A stretch of 64,000 nt of DNA from Hirudinaria manillensis (lineage: Eukaryota; Annelida; Clitellata; Hirudinida; Hirudinidae), in contig CM067529.1 in the NCBI GenBank assembly GCA_034509925.1, positions 10,813,501 through 10,877,500 on the forward strand, given 5' to 3'. This document shows positions 22,415-33,959 of the stretch, piece after piece (within the stretch, counting starts at the first letter, position 1; the number at the start of each line of letters is the position of its first letter). The translations under genes were made by a program, and so were the position numbers. The notes under the pieces were generated by a model that saw only the letters and a list, made by a program, of their open reading frames with translations, searched no databases and was not told the DNA's origin.

Positions 22415-22635
22415 TGTTGTAACCCGGGGTCTGATGAATTAATTAACGTAAGTATATCTTTATTGGATTTAACTAATGGCAAATACGGCTGGACGATTTG
22501 GTCGATTGCTTGTCCCGATGGAACTGCCTAATGACTCGAATCGCTAGATACGACTTCGAAATAAAAGATTCTGAATATTAACTAAACTTAATTAATTAAT
22601 TATTTAATTAATTAATTAATGTCAGGGATCCAACA
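22415..22635 (-). repeat. LTR (5' LTR relative to element)
   Basis: A 221-bp LTR matching 19495-19705 almost base for base. The extra length is in the TTAATTAA run before TCAGGGATCCAACA. Confidence 0.85.
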
Positions 22636-23408
22636 ATATAAATAAGAAATAAAAGGGGACCCAGTATAGAACCTTGAGGAACACCATAATCAATAAGAAC
22701 ATCAGAAGAACACACACCATTAAACATAACCCTCTGACTTCTGCCACACAAATAATTTTCAAACCAACACAACACAACACCTCTGACACCATACAATTCA
22801 AGCTTACGAAGCAATATTTGACGATTAACATTATCAAAAGCCTTTTGTAAATCAAGAAACAAAGCCAATACAACATCACCAACATCAAAAGCATTGGGAA
22901 CAGCAGTTTGAAGCAACAATAGAGGCATATATGTCGAATGATTCTTTCTGAAACCAAATTGAGAATCATTAAGTAGGTTAAATTTATCAAAATAATCATA
23001 GAGTCTGGAATGTACAATTTTTCTGAGAATTTGGAAAAGTATGGTAAGATAGATATGGGCCTGTAGTTTTCAACCTTGTCCTGCTCACCTGATTTGAAGA
23101 GAGGTATAACTTTAGCAGATTTAAGTTCTTTTGGGATAAGACCAGTACGGAAAGAGGAATAAAAATAAATTCTTAAGAGGAATATTTCGATCGCTCATTC
23201 TATTAATCTCTTGCTATGAATGATTTTATTAAACTACCGCATATCAAATGCATTTATAAAGTATTACTTAAATAAACTATTTTATAAATTATTTCATTTT
23301 AGTAAATTTCAATAAAACAAATAAATGATTGATTTAAAAATAGTATTCACAGGTGTTTCTCACTATTAATCATAAGCTAATATTCACGAGCGACCAATTT
23401 TCTCAAGC

Positions 23409-23416
23409 TATAAATA
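23409..23416 (+). promoter_or_regulatory. TATA box of CTL receptor H
   Basis: TATAAATA lies 198 bp before the receptor H ATG. Flanks CGAGCGACCAATTTTCTCAAGC and TAGCCTTGTCTTTTAAATAAGC match A and D. Confidence 0.65.
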
Positions 23417-23606
23417 GCCTTGTCTTTTAAATAAGCTGTTGGTTCGCAATGAGAAAGTGAGAAATATTTTCTATTTCAATGGCATCGGATATGTTGAGCT
23501 TTTAGAGGTTTTTATCGACACAAAATAATGTAAATAACATTTTCAATTAATGATATAATATAATCAAAGAAATTATTGGTTTAGCAATCGCAGCTAATAA
23601 ATGATC

Positions 23607-24993
23607 ATGCAGCTGAGGTCTTTGGTTAATTATCAAGGTTAGTAACGGTATTTTAAAATTTTCAAATGAAAAAACCATCCTTAATTGATTAAAAATTATT
23701 AACAATATTAAAATGCAATTCACTGCAAGAGTTTTTAGGTCATTTATTGATTTCTTTTATTCTTATTTTATTTTTAATTTAGTGATATTTCTCCTATTAC
23801 GACTAAATCCAATAAGATCTTCCTCTTACTGCGATAATGGACTATGCTTTTACGCTGATAAAGCCACTGGATGGGTGGAGGCTCAACAACAATGTCACAA
23901 TCGATACGGAAGCATTTTGTTGGAAATATACAATACAACTTACGCGCATGAAGCCTTAAAAGCAATTCCGACCTTTGGCTTACTTGGATCTTATTTGCTC
24001 TTCGGTTTGATTTTCGAAAACAATCAGTTTAAATGGCTTTCGTCAGGTTTGGCAAATTTGTTACTTTGCAGTGAGAACAAATTTAAGACTTGACAGTAAT
24101 AATTTTAGGTGGAACAGCTTTTATTAATAATATCGGTGTAAACATCGTTGGACAATTTCGGGGGACGTGTTATTCACACCTCATTTATAACGGATCCCAT
24201 CTTAGGATTGAACCTTCGTGTGATAATAAGACACAGTATAGTAGTATTATATGTTTGAAAGGTTTGTTAATAAATATGTGATTTTTTATAAAAAAAAAAT
24301 TTAATTCATTTTGTTTGTATTATCCAATAATAATATCCTTGTTATTTCAGATAATGGTGATGTATATTCATCAACGCTATCCACATCAACAGTTTCTTAC
24401 ACAAACACCTCTCAAAGCCTTAAAAATGTTTTTTCAACATTGAGTGTCTTCAACAACACAATTGAAACAATGGCCATTTCAACGGAACTTGAAGACAACA
24501 ACAAAGTATCAAACGAACAACAACAACCAAACAACAACATTGCAATAGGAGTTGGAGTCGGTGTTTCCCTTGCAATTATTAGTATTTTCTCCATCACCAT
24601 GGTGACTATTTTCCTTTTAAGGAGGTTTGAATTCTAAAAATAAACTTTCAAAATGATTTCTAAAATTAACGTTTGTGTTCTTTTACGTTAAAGTAGTCCT
24701 AACGCAAAACATAATTGATTCAAACGTTTTTAATCATATATGTAATGGTATTGGCATTCTTTAAAGATTTAAAAAGAATTAACAATTAATTAAACAAATA
24801 AACACAACAAATTGCTGTTCAAATTTTAATCATTTGGTTAAATTCAAGTTTTGTTTTAAATTTTAGGATGAAGGCAAGAAATAAAAATGTCGTCAACCAA
24901 GAACATGAAGGATCCATTCCAATAGCACCAACAAATTCCAGTGGAACTTCTTTAGTTTATGCGGATTTAGAATTTAAAGAAAATAATTCTTAA
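23607..24993 (+). CDS. C-type-lectin-like membrane receptor H, ITIM-type tail (five exons)
   Basis: Exons 23607-23637, 23783-24046, 24109-24261, 24351-24624 and 24867-24993. Family phases are kept and the joined frame is open for 282 codons. It is the closest relative of A, with the same tail (MKARNKN then SLVYADLEFKENNS) and near-identical 3' flank. The signal segment is MQLRSLVNYQ then VIFLLLRLNPIR. The CTL domain has CDNGLC, W-VEAQQQC, LLFGLIFENNQFKWLSSG and the three C-terminal Cys. It is two residues shorter than A before the tryptophan (DKATGW). The stalk is Ser/Thr/Asn-rich; the TM starts IAIGVGVGVSLAIISIFS. One ITIM-like tyrosine. Intron 2 is only 62 nt. An AATAAA follows at about 25326. 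Confidence 0.85.
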
Positions 24994-27332
24994 TCTGATA
25001 AGCCAAATTACTCGTAGTTAAAATCTCATATTGTCTGTGACAAACATGTTCAATGTGCATCCTTACGCTTTTTATTCGACGAATTCAATGACGTTTAATA
25101 AAGTCTTTAACCAAACAGTTCTTGTGCACTTGATTGTTATGTTACCAATTCTAAATATTACATTGAATTTGTCAGTATTAAATTTAGTTAGGATTTCTTA
25201 GTTTGGAAGTAAGATGTAATAGTTGTTCTCTTTTTCAAGATCTTTCTATTTTCATTAAATTATTTATGTTAATTATAAATTACTGATATTATTAATTTAT
25301 TAAATATTAATTTAGCCCTCTAACGAATAAAAGTTTATCAGTAAAAGGTGCATTTAACCTTTTTTTTTCCAATCGCAATAGACAAACATGGCATTAAAAG
25401 TAATTTTAAATGAAAGATCATCAACAAATTGTCCAAATTCCCTGCATTCGATTGTACCAATCCCAAAAAAAATACTGTGTACTGTTACGTTCTTACTGGG
25501 AACGTAGTAAGTGATGACAACGCGAGAGAACTACAGATTGGGGGAACGACTTGTATTGGTTTCCAAGAGTGCTACAAAGCTCAACACAACAACACTGTGG
25601 CTTAACGATTCCCAGCACAGATGTGCATATTGAAAGACACTGAGTGCCCTTTTACAAATATATAGTTTTTAAAACTATATTGCACTCCGCAACATGTACG
25701 TTACCTGATAACTAATTAAAACAATCAAGTTGAGAATTGCATTAGGAGGTGGTCTGATTCTGCCCCATAATTATTATTTCTCACCATATTTATTTATTTT
25801 ATTGTTTAAAAAAATAAGATTGTTTCGAATTTTGCGTTACTTATACACCCACTTTTAGCTCCATCTTTCGATCTATTTATCCATATGATAACGTCCATCT
25901 GATTTACTGATAATCTATAACCTACAACCTCACATTACTTAAAATTGAATATTTTCTAATTTAGCAAAATGTATTGATATATCATTTCAGGAAATTTGAA
26001 TTTTATTTATAGCAATGACAAGCATTCATCATGGGATCCTCACAATTACAATAACTTTTCTGACTTTTAACAGGGTGTTTAATATTATTATGAGTTATCG
26101 CATCAATATGATTTACGTGACCAAATTAAGAGTGATGATGGTTCTCAATTAATTTCGGATTAAATTCATCAACTGATGATTTCATAATAGTAAATTAATA
26201 AAAAAAATAATTCTTTTTAAGAATTAAGCGTTGATCAAGCCCTCATCTTTCACATCAAATTATAATTTTTCTGTTTATTTTACAATTCACTGCTTTAATG
26301 TGACTCGTTACGCAACCAACATCTGATCTCAAACTGTAGCCTTTCCAAATTTATAGTCGTTGATTAAAAATTTCTTTTTAATTAAAAGTTCTAACTCCAT
26401 GACACTCCGTTATGGTTATATTCTGACAACGAATAACTCTGATACAAATAATTCCTTGCCAGTGACCTTCTTTGTGAAGCAAGTAAATCGGCTGCTATTG
26501 TTTGGCTCATTTACAAGCCTACAAAAATTTTTGAATAATCTTCAGCATGACTGAAAGGCATTATGAAAAACATTATAGTCATAAAAAAATAAATGTGACG
26601 CTTCTCAAGTTGTGACCCGGACCACCGACTGAGTTGTCGTTTCCGGCAACAGATTTTAAACTGATGATTTGAAATCTATCCAAGTAACAGCTTAAAAACA
26701 AAGTAAGGTTTCCAAAATATTTAAACCGCTGAATAAGAATTCCGAAACTCGATGAATATTCAAGAAACTCCTGCAAGGATAAGACAGAGACATTAAGAAT
26801 ATAAAAGATATGGGAAAAAGGAACCTAAACTTTGGGTTATCTGCGAAAGGCGCGACTACCCTTAGTGCTTGCCTAGAGTTGCGGAACAGTATGGTTACAC
26901 AAATGCATCATTGTTCATTGGTCACCCTGGTACCGACGTGAGCCATTGATCAGCAAACTTGAGTTGGTCAGTAAATTTCCTAAGCTATAAGCTCAATGAT
27001 TTAATAACCACAGATGCTAAATATAACAGAAACAGTCAGTTCAATAAAACGATTCAATTATAAATGTAACTTTCTCATTGCTTTTAATACTATCTTTTTC
27101 ATTTAATAATGTGTGAAAATACCCAGTTTTATGATTCTTGAATCATATTTATTACAAAGACGCGGTTAAAATAGATCAAAGAATCAGATGGCACGATGTC
27201 GATTCTATATTTAGAAACGTTTCTTATATTTAAATGACTTTTTGTACACGCGCCAAATTATTAAAGTTACGGTAATCATTCTTTACAAAAATATAACAAA
27301 CCTGTTAATCTATCTCACAGCAAGGATCAATA
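24994..27332. other. Intergenic region between receptors H and I
   Basis: Up to about 25760 it repeats the flank of receptor A, with a solo LTR inserted. From 25760 to 27332 I see no supported gene. The small open frames at 26360 and 26579 (minus) have no recognisable features. Confidence 0.5.
25483..25694. mobile_element. Solo LTR with 5-bp target duplication
   Basis: A 212-bp insert beginning TGTTACGTTC and ending CTCCGCAACA is flanked by TGTAC on both sides (25478-25482 and 25695-25699). The paralogous site behind receptor A (about 3270-3300) lacks it. TG...CA ends and the target duplication indicate an LTR left after recombination. Its sequence differs from the LTRs at 19.5 and 22.4 kb, so it is another family. 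Confidence 0.75.
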
Positions 27333-30300
27333 ATGTTTAGAATTGGATGCTTGCAAGGTTGGAACAAAAAGTTGGATTTCAATTAATGTTATAAAAGTGG
27401 ATTGAATTAGAAAAGTATTATTTTGCTTCTATATTTGTAACTACCACCGCTACTGATTTGCTTGCTTGTACTTAATAATATTACTATAACACTTTATGTA
27501 ATTATTTATAAATAATTTGAAATATTGCAGTCATCTTCGTAATGCTTGTATTATGGATGCGTTTATCAAAATGCCACTATCATTGTAACGATGATCTTGG
27601 AATATGTTTGTACACCAACAAAACATTTGTTATGAGTTGGAGCGAAGCCCGTGAAAATTGTCGTTTAAACGGAAGTATTTTATTGGAAATTTATGATGAA
27701 AAATATGAAGAAGTCGTTATTAATGCTATTCACAAGTTTCAGTTGGAACAATGGTATTTAATGTTTGGATTGAAATATGACAATAACCAATTTCTCTGGT
27801 CTTCAGGTAAGTGACTTTTAGTGACTTCAATTTATTCAATCAACACGATTGAAAGTTCAATATTTTTAATTTGTCTGCTAATACCAATTTTAGGGAAGAA
27901 TGTGTCATTAACATTTACCAAGATTGGTGTATTCAATGGAACTTGTTACGCATTCCTGGTGGTGAATGGGTCTCAATTATCTATTTCTCCTTCGTGTGAT
28001 AATATACCTCCCAATCACGCCTTTGTGTGTTTAAAAGGTTTTCAATTTTGTAATTTCAATAAGTTAAACCTTACTAACTCCATTCTTTTAAACCTTTCAG
28101 TGAACAATATTTCAACGTCTATGACCACCCCTTATGATAGCAATGATGATAATAATTCATCAGAGGAGTTAGAACCAATCACACCTCTGTTGACCACGGC
28201 TGAAACTAACTCTAACATCTCCACTCCAAATTCTAACAACTATCAACAACCAAACAACGCGACGAGTAACACCGGCAATCAGAAACCACAAACACCATCA
28301 CAACAGCAACAATCACAAACGAACGGAAAAGTCGGAATAGGAGTTGGAGTTGGCGTCGCTCTCTCAATGTTTTGCATCGCTCTCATAATTTTGGCGATTT
28401 GCTATTTTAAGCGAAGGTGAGAAATGTGAATATACTTTAATTTTTGTATGGAGAGGATTGTAAATATAATTTGTATTTTGTGGTAAGGATTGTCAATAAA
28501 TTTCCTTTAATATCCTAAGTAACTCTTTAACTAAGAAACGCGTATCTATACATCCCAGCAAAAACAAAAACTTCAAAATTACAATTTAAAACAAAATAAA
28601 TATTAGTAAGTCATTGACTTAATTAATAATTAGCTCTCATAAACTTAATCACAGCATTAAAATATTCATATGTGTTCTAAATGCCGAGCGCCAACTCAGT
28701 TCCCACGGTTTTGATCGCATGAAAAAATAGTGAATGACAATGAAGTCATTGATGACATGAGATGAGGAAGTGCAATCCTTCAAGTATTGTTTAGAATGAC
28801 GCATTTAAATGCCGCGTTATTATGTCATTATATCCTGTCATTACATCGGGTTTTTTTTTTTTTTTTTTTTGAGAGTTTAGAGTTTATTGAACAAACAATT
28901 GAACAAACAATAATGTACATAAGTACACCAACAAAACAAATTAAACTTAAAATACAAAATAAACTCATAGGGTCAGTCTAAAGGAAGCGCAAGCTTCCGC
29001 TAAACAGACTGGCCCTAAAAAAATCATAATATATATAATACAACCATGTAAATTCAAACAACCCTTACTAAATGAGACTTATACAATTTCTTAAACAACA
29101 AAAACAATAACTCAAAAGGACATGAATGAAAACAAGTTAATTCCCTAACTGAATCTGGAATTGAAGTATATAATCTGGGCCCATAACATTGTATAGAAAA
29201 TAATTTCAAAGTAGATTTAGCAAAGGTAGGACTGTATTCGTGAGTGTTACGTAAGAAATAAGAAGGATTGTTATAGGTATTGCTTGTTATGAAAAAATCT
29301 GAAAATATTTTAGGAATAGAATTGAAGTGATAGGCAAACATAAAAAGGGCAGTTTGTAAGTCATGAATTTGGGTTACACTTAGTAAATTATTGTTTGTAA
29401 AAGCAGAGACAGTCGATGATAGAGGCGGCAGCAGGAAAATGACACGCACAATCCGTTTTTGTAATAATGATAACTGATGTAAGTATGTCTTGTAAGTAGA
29501 AGCCCATATGATATTACAGTAAGTTAGGTAGGGATAGACAAGTGAAAAATATAATGAAAGTGCTATTTTTGTGTTGATAAAAGGCCGTATCCTTGATATT
29601 ATTCCAATATTTCTGGAGATGCGATTTTGTAAATAAGATATATGGTTTAGCCAAGAAAGGTGTTCATCTATTGTGATCCCTAAATATCTAATACTTGTGA
29701 CTCTATTTAGGGAAAACTTATCTATGTAGAGAGAGGAGTTACATGCAATGACCTTTCTGGAAGAGTGAAAAACCATAAAATTTGATTTATAAACATTGAT
29801 AGATAAGCAATTACTCGCAAACCAATTTTTCAAAAAAGTTAATTCATTATTGAATAAAGTAATAAGACTATTTATGTTTTTCCCTAATGTATAAATAACA
29901 ATATCATCAGCATATATTAATACTTTGAAAAGATCAGAAGAACATTGAAAATCATTAATATAAATAAGAAATAAAAGGGGACCCAGTATAGAACCTTGAG
30001 GAACACCATAATCAATAAGAACATCAGAAGAACACACACCATTAAACATTTTTACCTTAAACTCCGAAGTGTGGCTTTATTAAAGTAATAGCAAAAGGAA
30101 GTTAAGAATACCTCTATAAGCCGGGTGCATATCATCGTCATCATTATCATCAGCGTCATCGTCCTCTTCAACGTCATCACATGGAAGAGCATGTTTATTA
30201 CTTTACTATTATTGATTTATGTTCATCTGAGAAACAATCAACGTTTATTCAAATCATTACTGGAATCATTATTATAAATAAATCGAAGTAATTCTAATTT

Positions 30301-30552
30301 AACAGATCAAAGAAGAAAATCAAGTCACGTGAAATTTCCAAAGAAAGGAATAAAAAGAAAATCATTGAAAATACAAAACAAACTTCATCTCCATCTGCAA
30401 ATGTACCCAACGATTCGTGCCTGGTCTATGCTGACATCGATTTCAAAGACAGAATATCTGATTCTAAGAAAGAGGTTCATTCTAAGGAGATCCACAATAA
30501 CCTAGATAATGATTCTAATTATATCGAGGGTGAATTCGGCGATGGAAAATAG
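27333..30552 (+). CDS. C-type-lectin-like membrane receptor I, diverged, ITIM-type tail
   Basis: Exons 27333-27357 (less certain), 27531-27806, 27894-28037, 28101-28416 and 30306-30552. The joined frame is open for 335 codons with the family phases. The first exon (MFRIGCLQ) ends CAA G/GTTGG like the others and gives a signal peptide with VIFVMLVLWMRLSKC. The CTL domain has CNDDLGIC, W-SEARENC, YLMFGLKYDNNQFLWSSG, GTCYAFL, SCDN and FVCLKG. The stalk is longer and richer in Asn, Pro and Gln. The TM starts VGIGVGVGVALSMFC. The tail is basic after the membrane and has CLVYADIDF (ITIM-like) plus a further tyrosine, NYIEGEF. Intron 4 is 1.9 kb because a non-LTR element sits in it antisense. AATAAA at 30593. 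Confidence 0.8.
28851..30050 (-). mobile_element. 5'-truncated non-LTR retrotransposon in intron 4 of receptor I
   Basis: Poly-T at 28851-28870 marks the 3' end on the minus strand. A frame of 331 codons (30049-29054) encodes the RT from DYGVPQGSILGPLLFLIYI through the catalytic LIYADDIVIY, the YLGITID strand and the thumb (YPYLTYCNIIWASTYK, LLQKRIVRVIFLL). It is open throughout but lacks the RT N-terminus and any endonuclease, so it is dead-on-arrival. It is the best-preserved copy of the family that also gave 18567-23187. No clear target duplication was found. Confidence 0.85.
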
Positions 30553-31155
30553 AATTTGGAAGATTTTGGAAAAGTGATGGAAATTAAAAATCAATAAAAT
30601 AAGTGAATGATGCATGTTAAATAATAACCTCATTTGCGGATCACCTTCTAGATCTCAGAACAATTTAAACATATTTTGAATATTCATTGTTATGTACATA
30701 ATTATTATTTGTGAGATAAATATATATCCAATAAAAATATATCTTGAAGAATTCGATGCTTGAATATTTTGACAACACTTTGGCAAAAGAAAAAAAATAT
30801 GCACAATAAATCTGGTTTAATTACAAAGTGAAATATTTTATATAAAATTTATTAAAATTTTATAATGTCTGAAAAAATTTAAAATTGAATATTGAAAAAT
30901 ATCTTTGCCTATGCCTAAAATATATCCTATCGGCACAACACCTGCCACTTAAAAAAATAGATTAATAAAATCAAATAAAAGAAAATATAATTTTTTAGAA
31001 ATATAAAAAATAAATATAACTTTATAAATATAAGAATAAATCTAACATGATTAAACACTAAATGATATCGGCCGATGTCGTCTTCTGTAGCAGCCTCCTA
31101 CATATGAGAAGATGTGGACTATAGTGGATGTAGGGTTTGTATTGCCAGGAGTAGG
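30553..31155. other. Intergenic AT-rich sequence
   Basis: It contains the polyadenylation signal of receptor I (30593-30598) and otherwise only AT-rich sequence without a supported gene. Confidence 0.5.
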
Positions 31156-31163
31156 TATATAAG
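31156..31163 (+). promoter_or_regulatory. Candidate TATA box of the GPCR gene
   Basis: TATATAAG is followed about 30 bp later by AGTTCGGTCA, which resembles an initiator. A possible 5'-UTR intron (GT at 31277, AG at 31461) would lie between here and the start codon. Confidence 0.5.
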
Positions 31164-31753
31164 TGTCCTACTCGTTCAAAGAGCAAGTTCGGTCAAATGA
31201 TTTTTGCTGAATTCACACATTTGTGAAATTATTTCAAAATTCCATTTAATTTCATTTGATAAATAATTCTAAAAAGGTTGGTAAATCTTAATTTCTTTAT
31301 TTCATGTTTTATTGGATCTGGTCAATTTATGCCATTGTATTTTCGTGAGATAAAATAAAAATACCATAAATTACCATAAATTGATTTGATTGACAAATAA
31401 ATTGAATAAATTAATGTTATATAAAAATAATAACCGAAAGACCGTAAATTCGCAATTCTAGGCAGATGTTTGCTTGGAAAATAGCAGGCAAAAACCACGA
31501 ATAATCCTCAATTTATGTTGTCATAAACAAAATCAGAATCCATCTTTTAACCAGCATTTGGTGCATTATTTTGTTGATATTTCAGATCAAACAGTTTTAA
31601 AAGCGGGGAAAAAACCTCCAATTATCAGGATTTCAATTAACTCCAGAATAAAATTGAAATTAAATTTTCAAAAATAAAAACTTAAAAAGAATACAAGAGA
31701 GAAATAAAGAAATAAACAGAAATTTTCAGAAAGAAATCCAGTGTCTGCAAATC

Positions 31754-33959
31754 ATGCGAGGCATCAACTTCTTAATCTTAACGATGCTCTTTCACGGTCT
31801 TCATTGCCTTCGTAAGTTGGACTCACAAATGACAACAGAATCTAAAGGAAACCACAAAACCACGACGGCCCATCAAAGCCTCAGCACAGGACCATCGCAA
31901 GTACCCGATTCTGGAATTCGCTTCCTTTACGGCACACTCGCCAGAAACTCTTCCTCGCAACTGTCGTCCGACATGAGTTTCCAGAAAGCGGGAATCGCCT
32001 CCATGGGACTCGCAGATACCGAGTCTCAAAACGGCACCAACTCCACAAAAAACTTTCTCTCGAACCATCCTTTCGATGGCATTTCTCCCAACTCGACCGG
32101 GGTCAATTTCTACCACGCTAACCATGGCAATCGTTACCAGGGCAAAGGAAATGCGAGCGATTTAATGGAGGAGTCGTTTATGCCTCCCTATGCGAACGAT
32201 TACTACACGGAATTTGAAGAGAATTTGAACACGTTCAACAACATCTTGGGCGTCATGATCACCGGAGTTCTGTGCATTCTCGGCCTGCTCGGTAACTGTT
32301 TGGCCATTGCTGTCCTAAGGAGGAACAACTTTTCGAGGTTCACTTTCTGTGATTTCAGTGTTAGATTTTGGGTTTAAGAATCGAAAGGTTTTTTATTTTT
32401 ATTTGTTTAAGATAAATTTCCAATAATAACTAATTTTGAATATACTTTTTTTAAAAGTTATAACAAGTTATAATTTAATGATACATTAAATTTGAATTTA
32501 ATGATACATTAAATTATAAGTATTTTTACGGTTATGAATTCGTTTATTAAAAAAAACAAATTTTGAAATATACACAGATCATGCCCAAAAAAATCACAAA
32601 TTCATCAATGGTTTATCCCAAGGTAATTTAATTCCCGTCTAGGGGATTATTATTAATAATATTAATTAATTATTAATAATTAAGAAATTATAAGTATAAT
32701 ACTTATAATCAGACTAACTGATTGCATTCCGCCGGTATGGATGTGTAACAATATTAAAATGTTTACATAACAAGTTATAATTTATAATACATTAAATTAT
32801 AATTACCAAGACTAACTGATTGCATTCCGCCCGTATGGATGACGTGGTCAATATTGATTTTAATAGGGTAAATTTGGAGCAATTTCTACTTAGTTCATGT
32901 TAGAACGGAGCGAACATCTTGATGTTAGGTTAAGATTTTTGAATAACCATAAGAAAGCCTTAAATATTTAAAGTTTTTTTTATCAGTTTTCTAGTTTCTT
33001 ATCACCAATTCATCAATATATATTTAAAGGCTTAAAAAGAGACTTACTTTTCGACATTAATTCTATTTTCTTCGAATAGTGGACATGTTACCAATAAATG
33101 CATTAACTATTGAAAGAAACAAAGAATAGTTTAAGCTCATGAATCCATCTATTCCATCCGTTCCTCTGTCCATTCATCCACCCCTTCCTGGACAGTTTAA
33201 CTATACACTCGCATCCTGGAACCAAACAAATTCATTGCTTTGAGGCAGAAAATGCATAATTACGATTGTAAATAAAATAGCATTCAAAATGTAAAATTCT
33301 TTTTTGGCAAAGGAAAAAGTGTCTTCTAATGAATTAAAAAGTAAATAAACATTTTTACTTTAAATTTAAAAGGTTATTAAAATTATGAAAAGGGTTGAAA
33401 GAGATCGCCAATTAGTTCTTTGATTGTGTTTTATGAATATTTTTTAAAGAACATTTACAAATATCGTTCAAATAATAATGACTACATAATGACGATGATA
33501 TTAATAAGTAGTTTCCAAAGTCTTAATTAAAACTACACAACGTTATTTATTACTGATCCTTTTACTGCAACTGTGTCTTTAATAAGATAATATAAATTAT
33601 TAATTGGTCGTTAATAATCCATAGTTGAGTAATACCGGAATTGATAAAGAAATCCTTTGAAACCATTTTTAGCAAAATTATAAGAAAATAAAAGGCAAAC
33701 TTTAGGGCATCGCTAATCGTATAAATTGTCAAATAAAGCAATTTGCCTCGCGAAGGAAGCATGAATCGCGGCCTACTTATTGACCCAGTTATTAATATTC
33801 ATGATTATTCACGACCAACAGATCTCCTATGTTCTATGTCCTAAGGATGCTCAGTTTCTCTGACAGTGTCTTTCTCTTGTGCGTCTTCACCTTGCAAACC
33901 CTCATCAATCTGCACAATGTGACCAATCTGCACTTCTTCCTACCTGCATTCTATTACAG
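31754..33959 (+). CDS. Class A GPCR, N-terminus and first two TM segments (partial)
   Basis: Exon 1 (31754-32337) and exon 2 (33822-33959) join in phase 2 (FS-R-SPMFYVL). Exon 1 has a signal peptide (MRGINFLILTMLFHGLHC), a long extracellular region of about 140 residues with several NxS/T sites (NSS, NGT, NST, NAS), then TM1 with the class A Gly-Asn signature (LGLLGNCLAIAVLRR). Exon 2 gives the intracellular loop SPMFY and TM2 with the Ser-Asp of helix 2 (LRMLSFSDSVFLL), then the first extracellular loop. It ends at a good donor (AG/GTGAGA at 33960). TM3-TM7 are not found in the 3 kb before the tandem array. The pattern is closest to peptide-type receptors such as invertebrate FMRFamide-receptor-like proteins, but the ligand cannot be named. 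Remaining exons may lie beyond the window. Confidence 0.75.
32338..33821 (+). other. GPCR intron 1
   Basis: AT-rich, GT at 32338 and AG at 33820-33821. It contains short tandem copies of AAGTTATAATTTAATGATACATTAAATT (32455-32520, echoed near 32770) and a repeated GACTAACTGATTGCATTCCGCC block (32713 and 32812). No other gene is seen. Confidence 0.6.

Larger units (their letters stand above)
19495..22635 (-). mobile_element. Ty3/Gypsy-type LTR retrotransposon lacking reverse transcriptase
   Basis: Two LTRs (19495-19705 and 22415-22635) start TGTTGTAACC and end GATCCAACA. They differ mainly by the length of a TTAA run, so the insertion is young. ATAT flanks both sides (19491-19494 and 22636-22639), a 4-bp target duplication. 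The coding strand is minus: gag and protease at 22334-20433, then integrase. RT, RNase H and the integrase N-terminus (zinc finger and first catalytic Asp) are deleted; the junction is near 20440-20470. The insertion target is the non-LTR element. It can only move, if at all, with proteins supplied by a relative. Confidence 0.9.
18567..23187 (-). mobile_element. Non-LTR retrotransposon (CR1/Jockey-like), split by a Gypsy-type element
   Basis: The element runs on the minus strand: poly-A appears as T's at 18567-18579. The 5' part is at 22636-23187 and the 3' part at 18580-19494. Translation at the 5' end gives ELKSAKVIPLFKSGEQDKV then NYRPIS, the start of an RT palm; DYGVPQGSILGPLLFLIYI lies near 22640. 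The 3' part keeps the thumb (LHQLSLLQKRI, CYGPRLYNSIPDS) but has internal deletions relative to the 28.9-kb copy and several frame breaks. Excising 19495-22635 with one ATAT copy restores the order seen in the other copy, showing the LTR element came later. The element is 5'-truncated and dead. Confidence 0.8.

Noticed and set aside
26820-26990. Possible structured RNA or tRNA-like sequence in the less AT-rich patch
   Set aside because: I could not form a cloverleaf or find A/B-box-like elements in proper spacing.
31474-31677. Short plus-strand open frame upstream of the GPCR
   Set aside because: It lacks an ATG start at its beginning and lies in the likely 5' UTR; no features.
31823-32125. 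Minus-strand open frame opposite the GPCR N-terminus
   Set aside because: It overlaps a well-supported sense exon with signal peptide and TM1; no recognisable domain.
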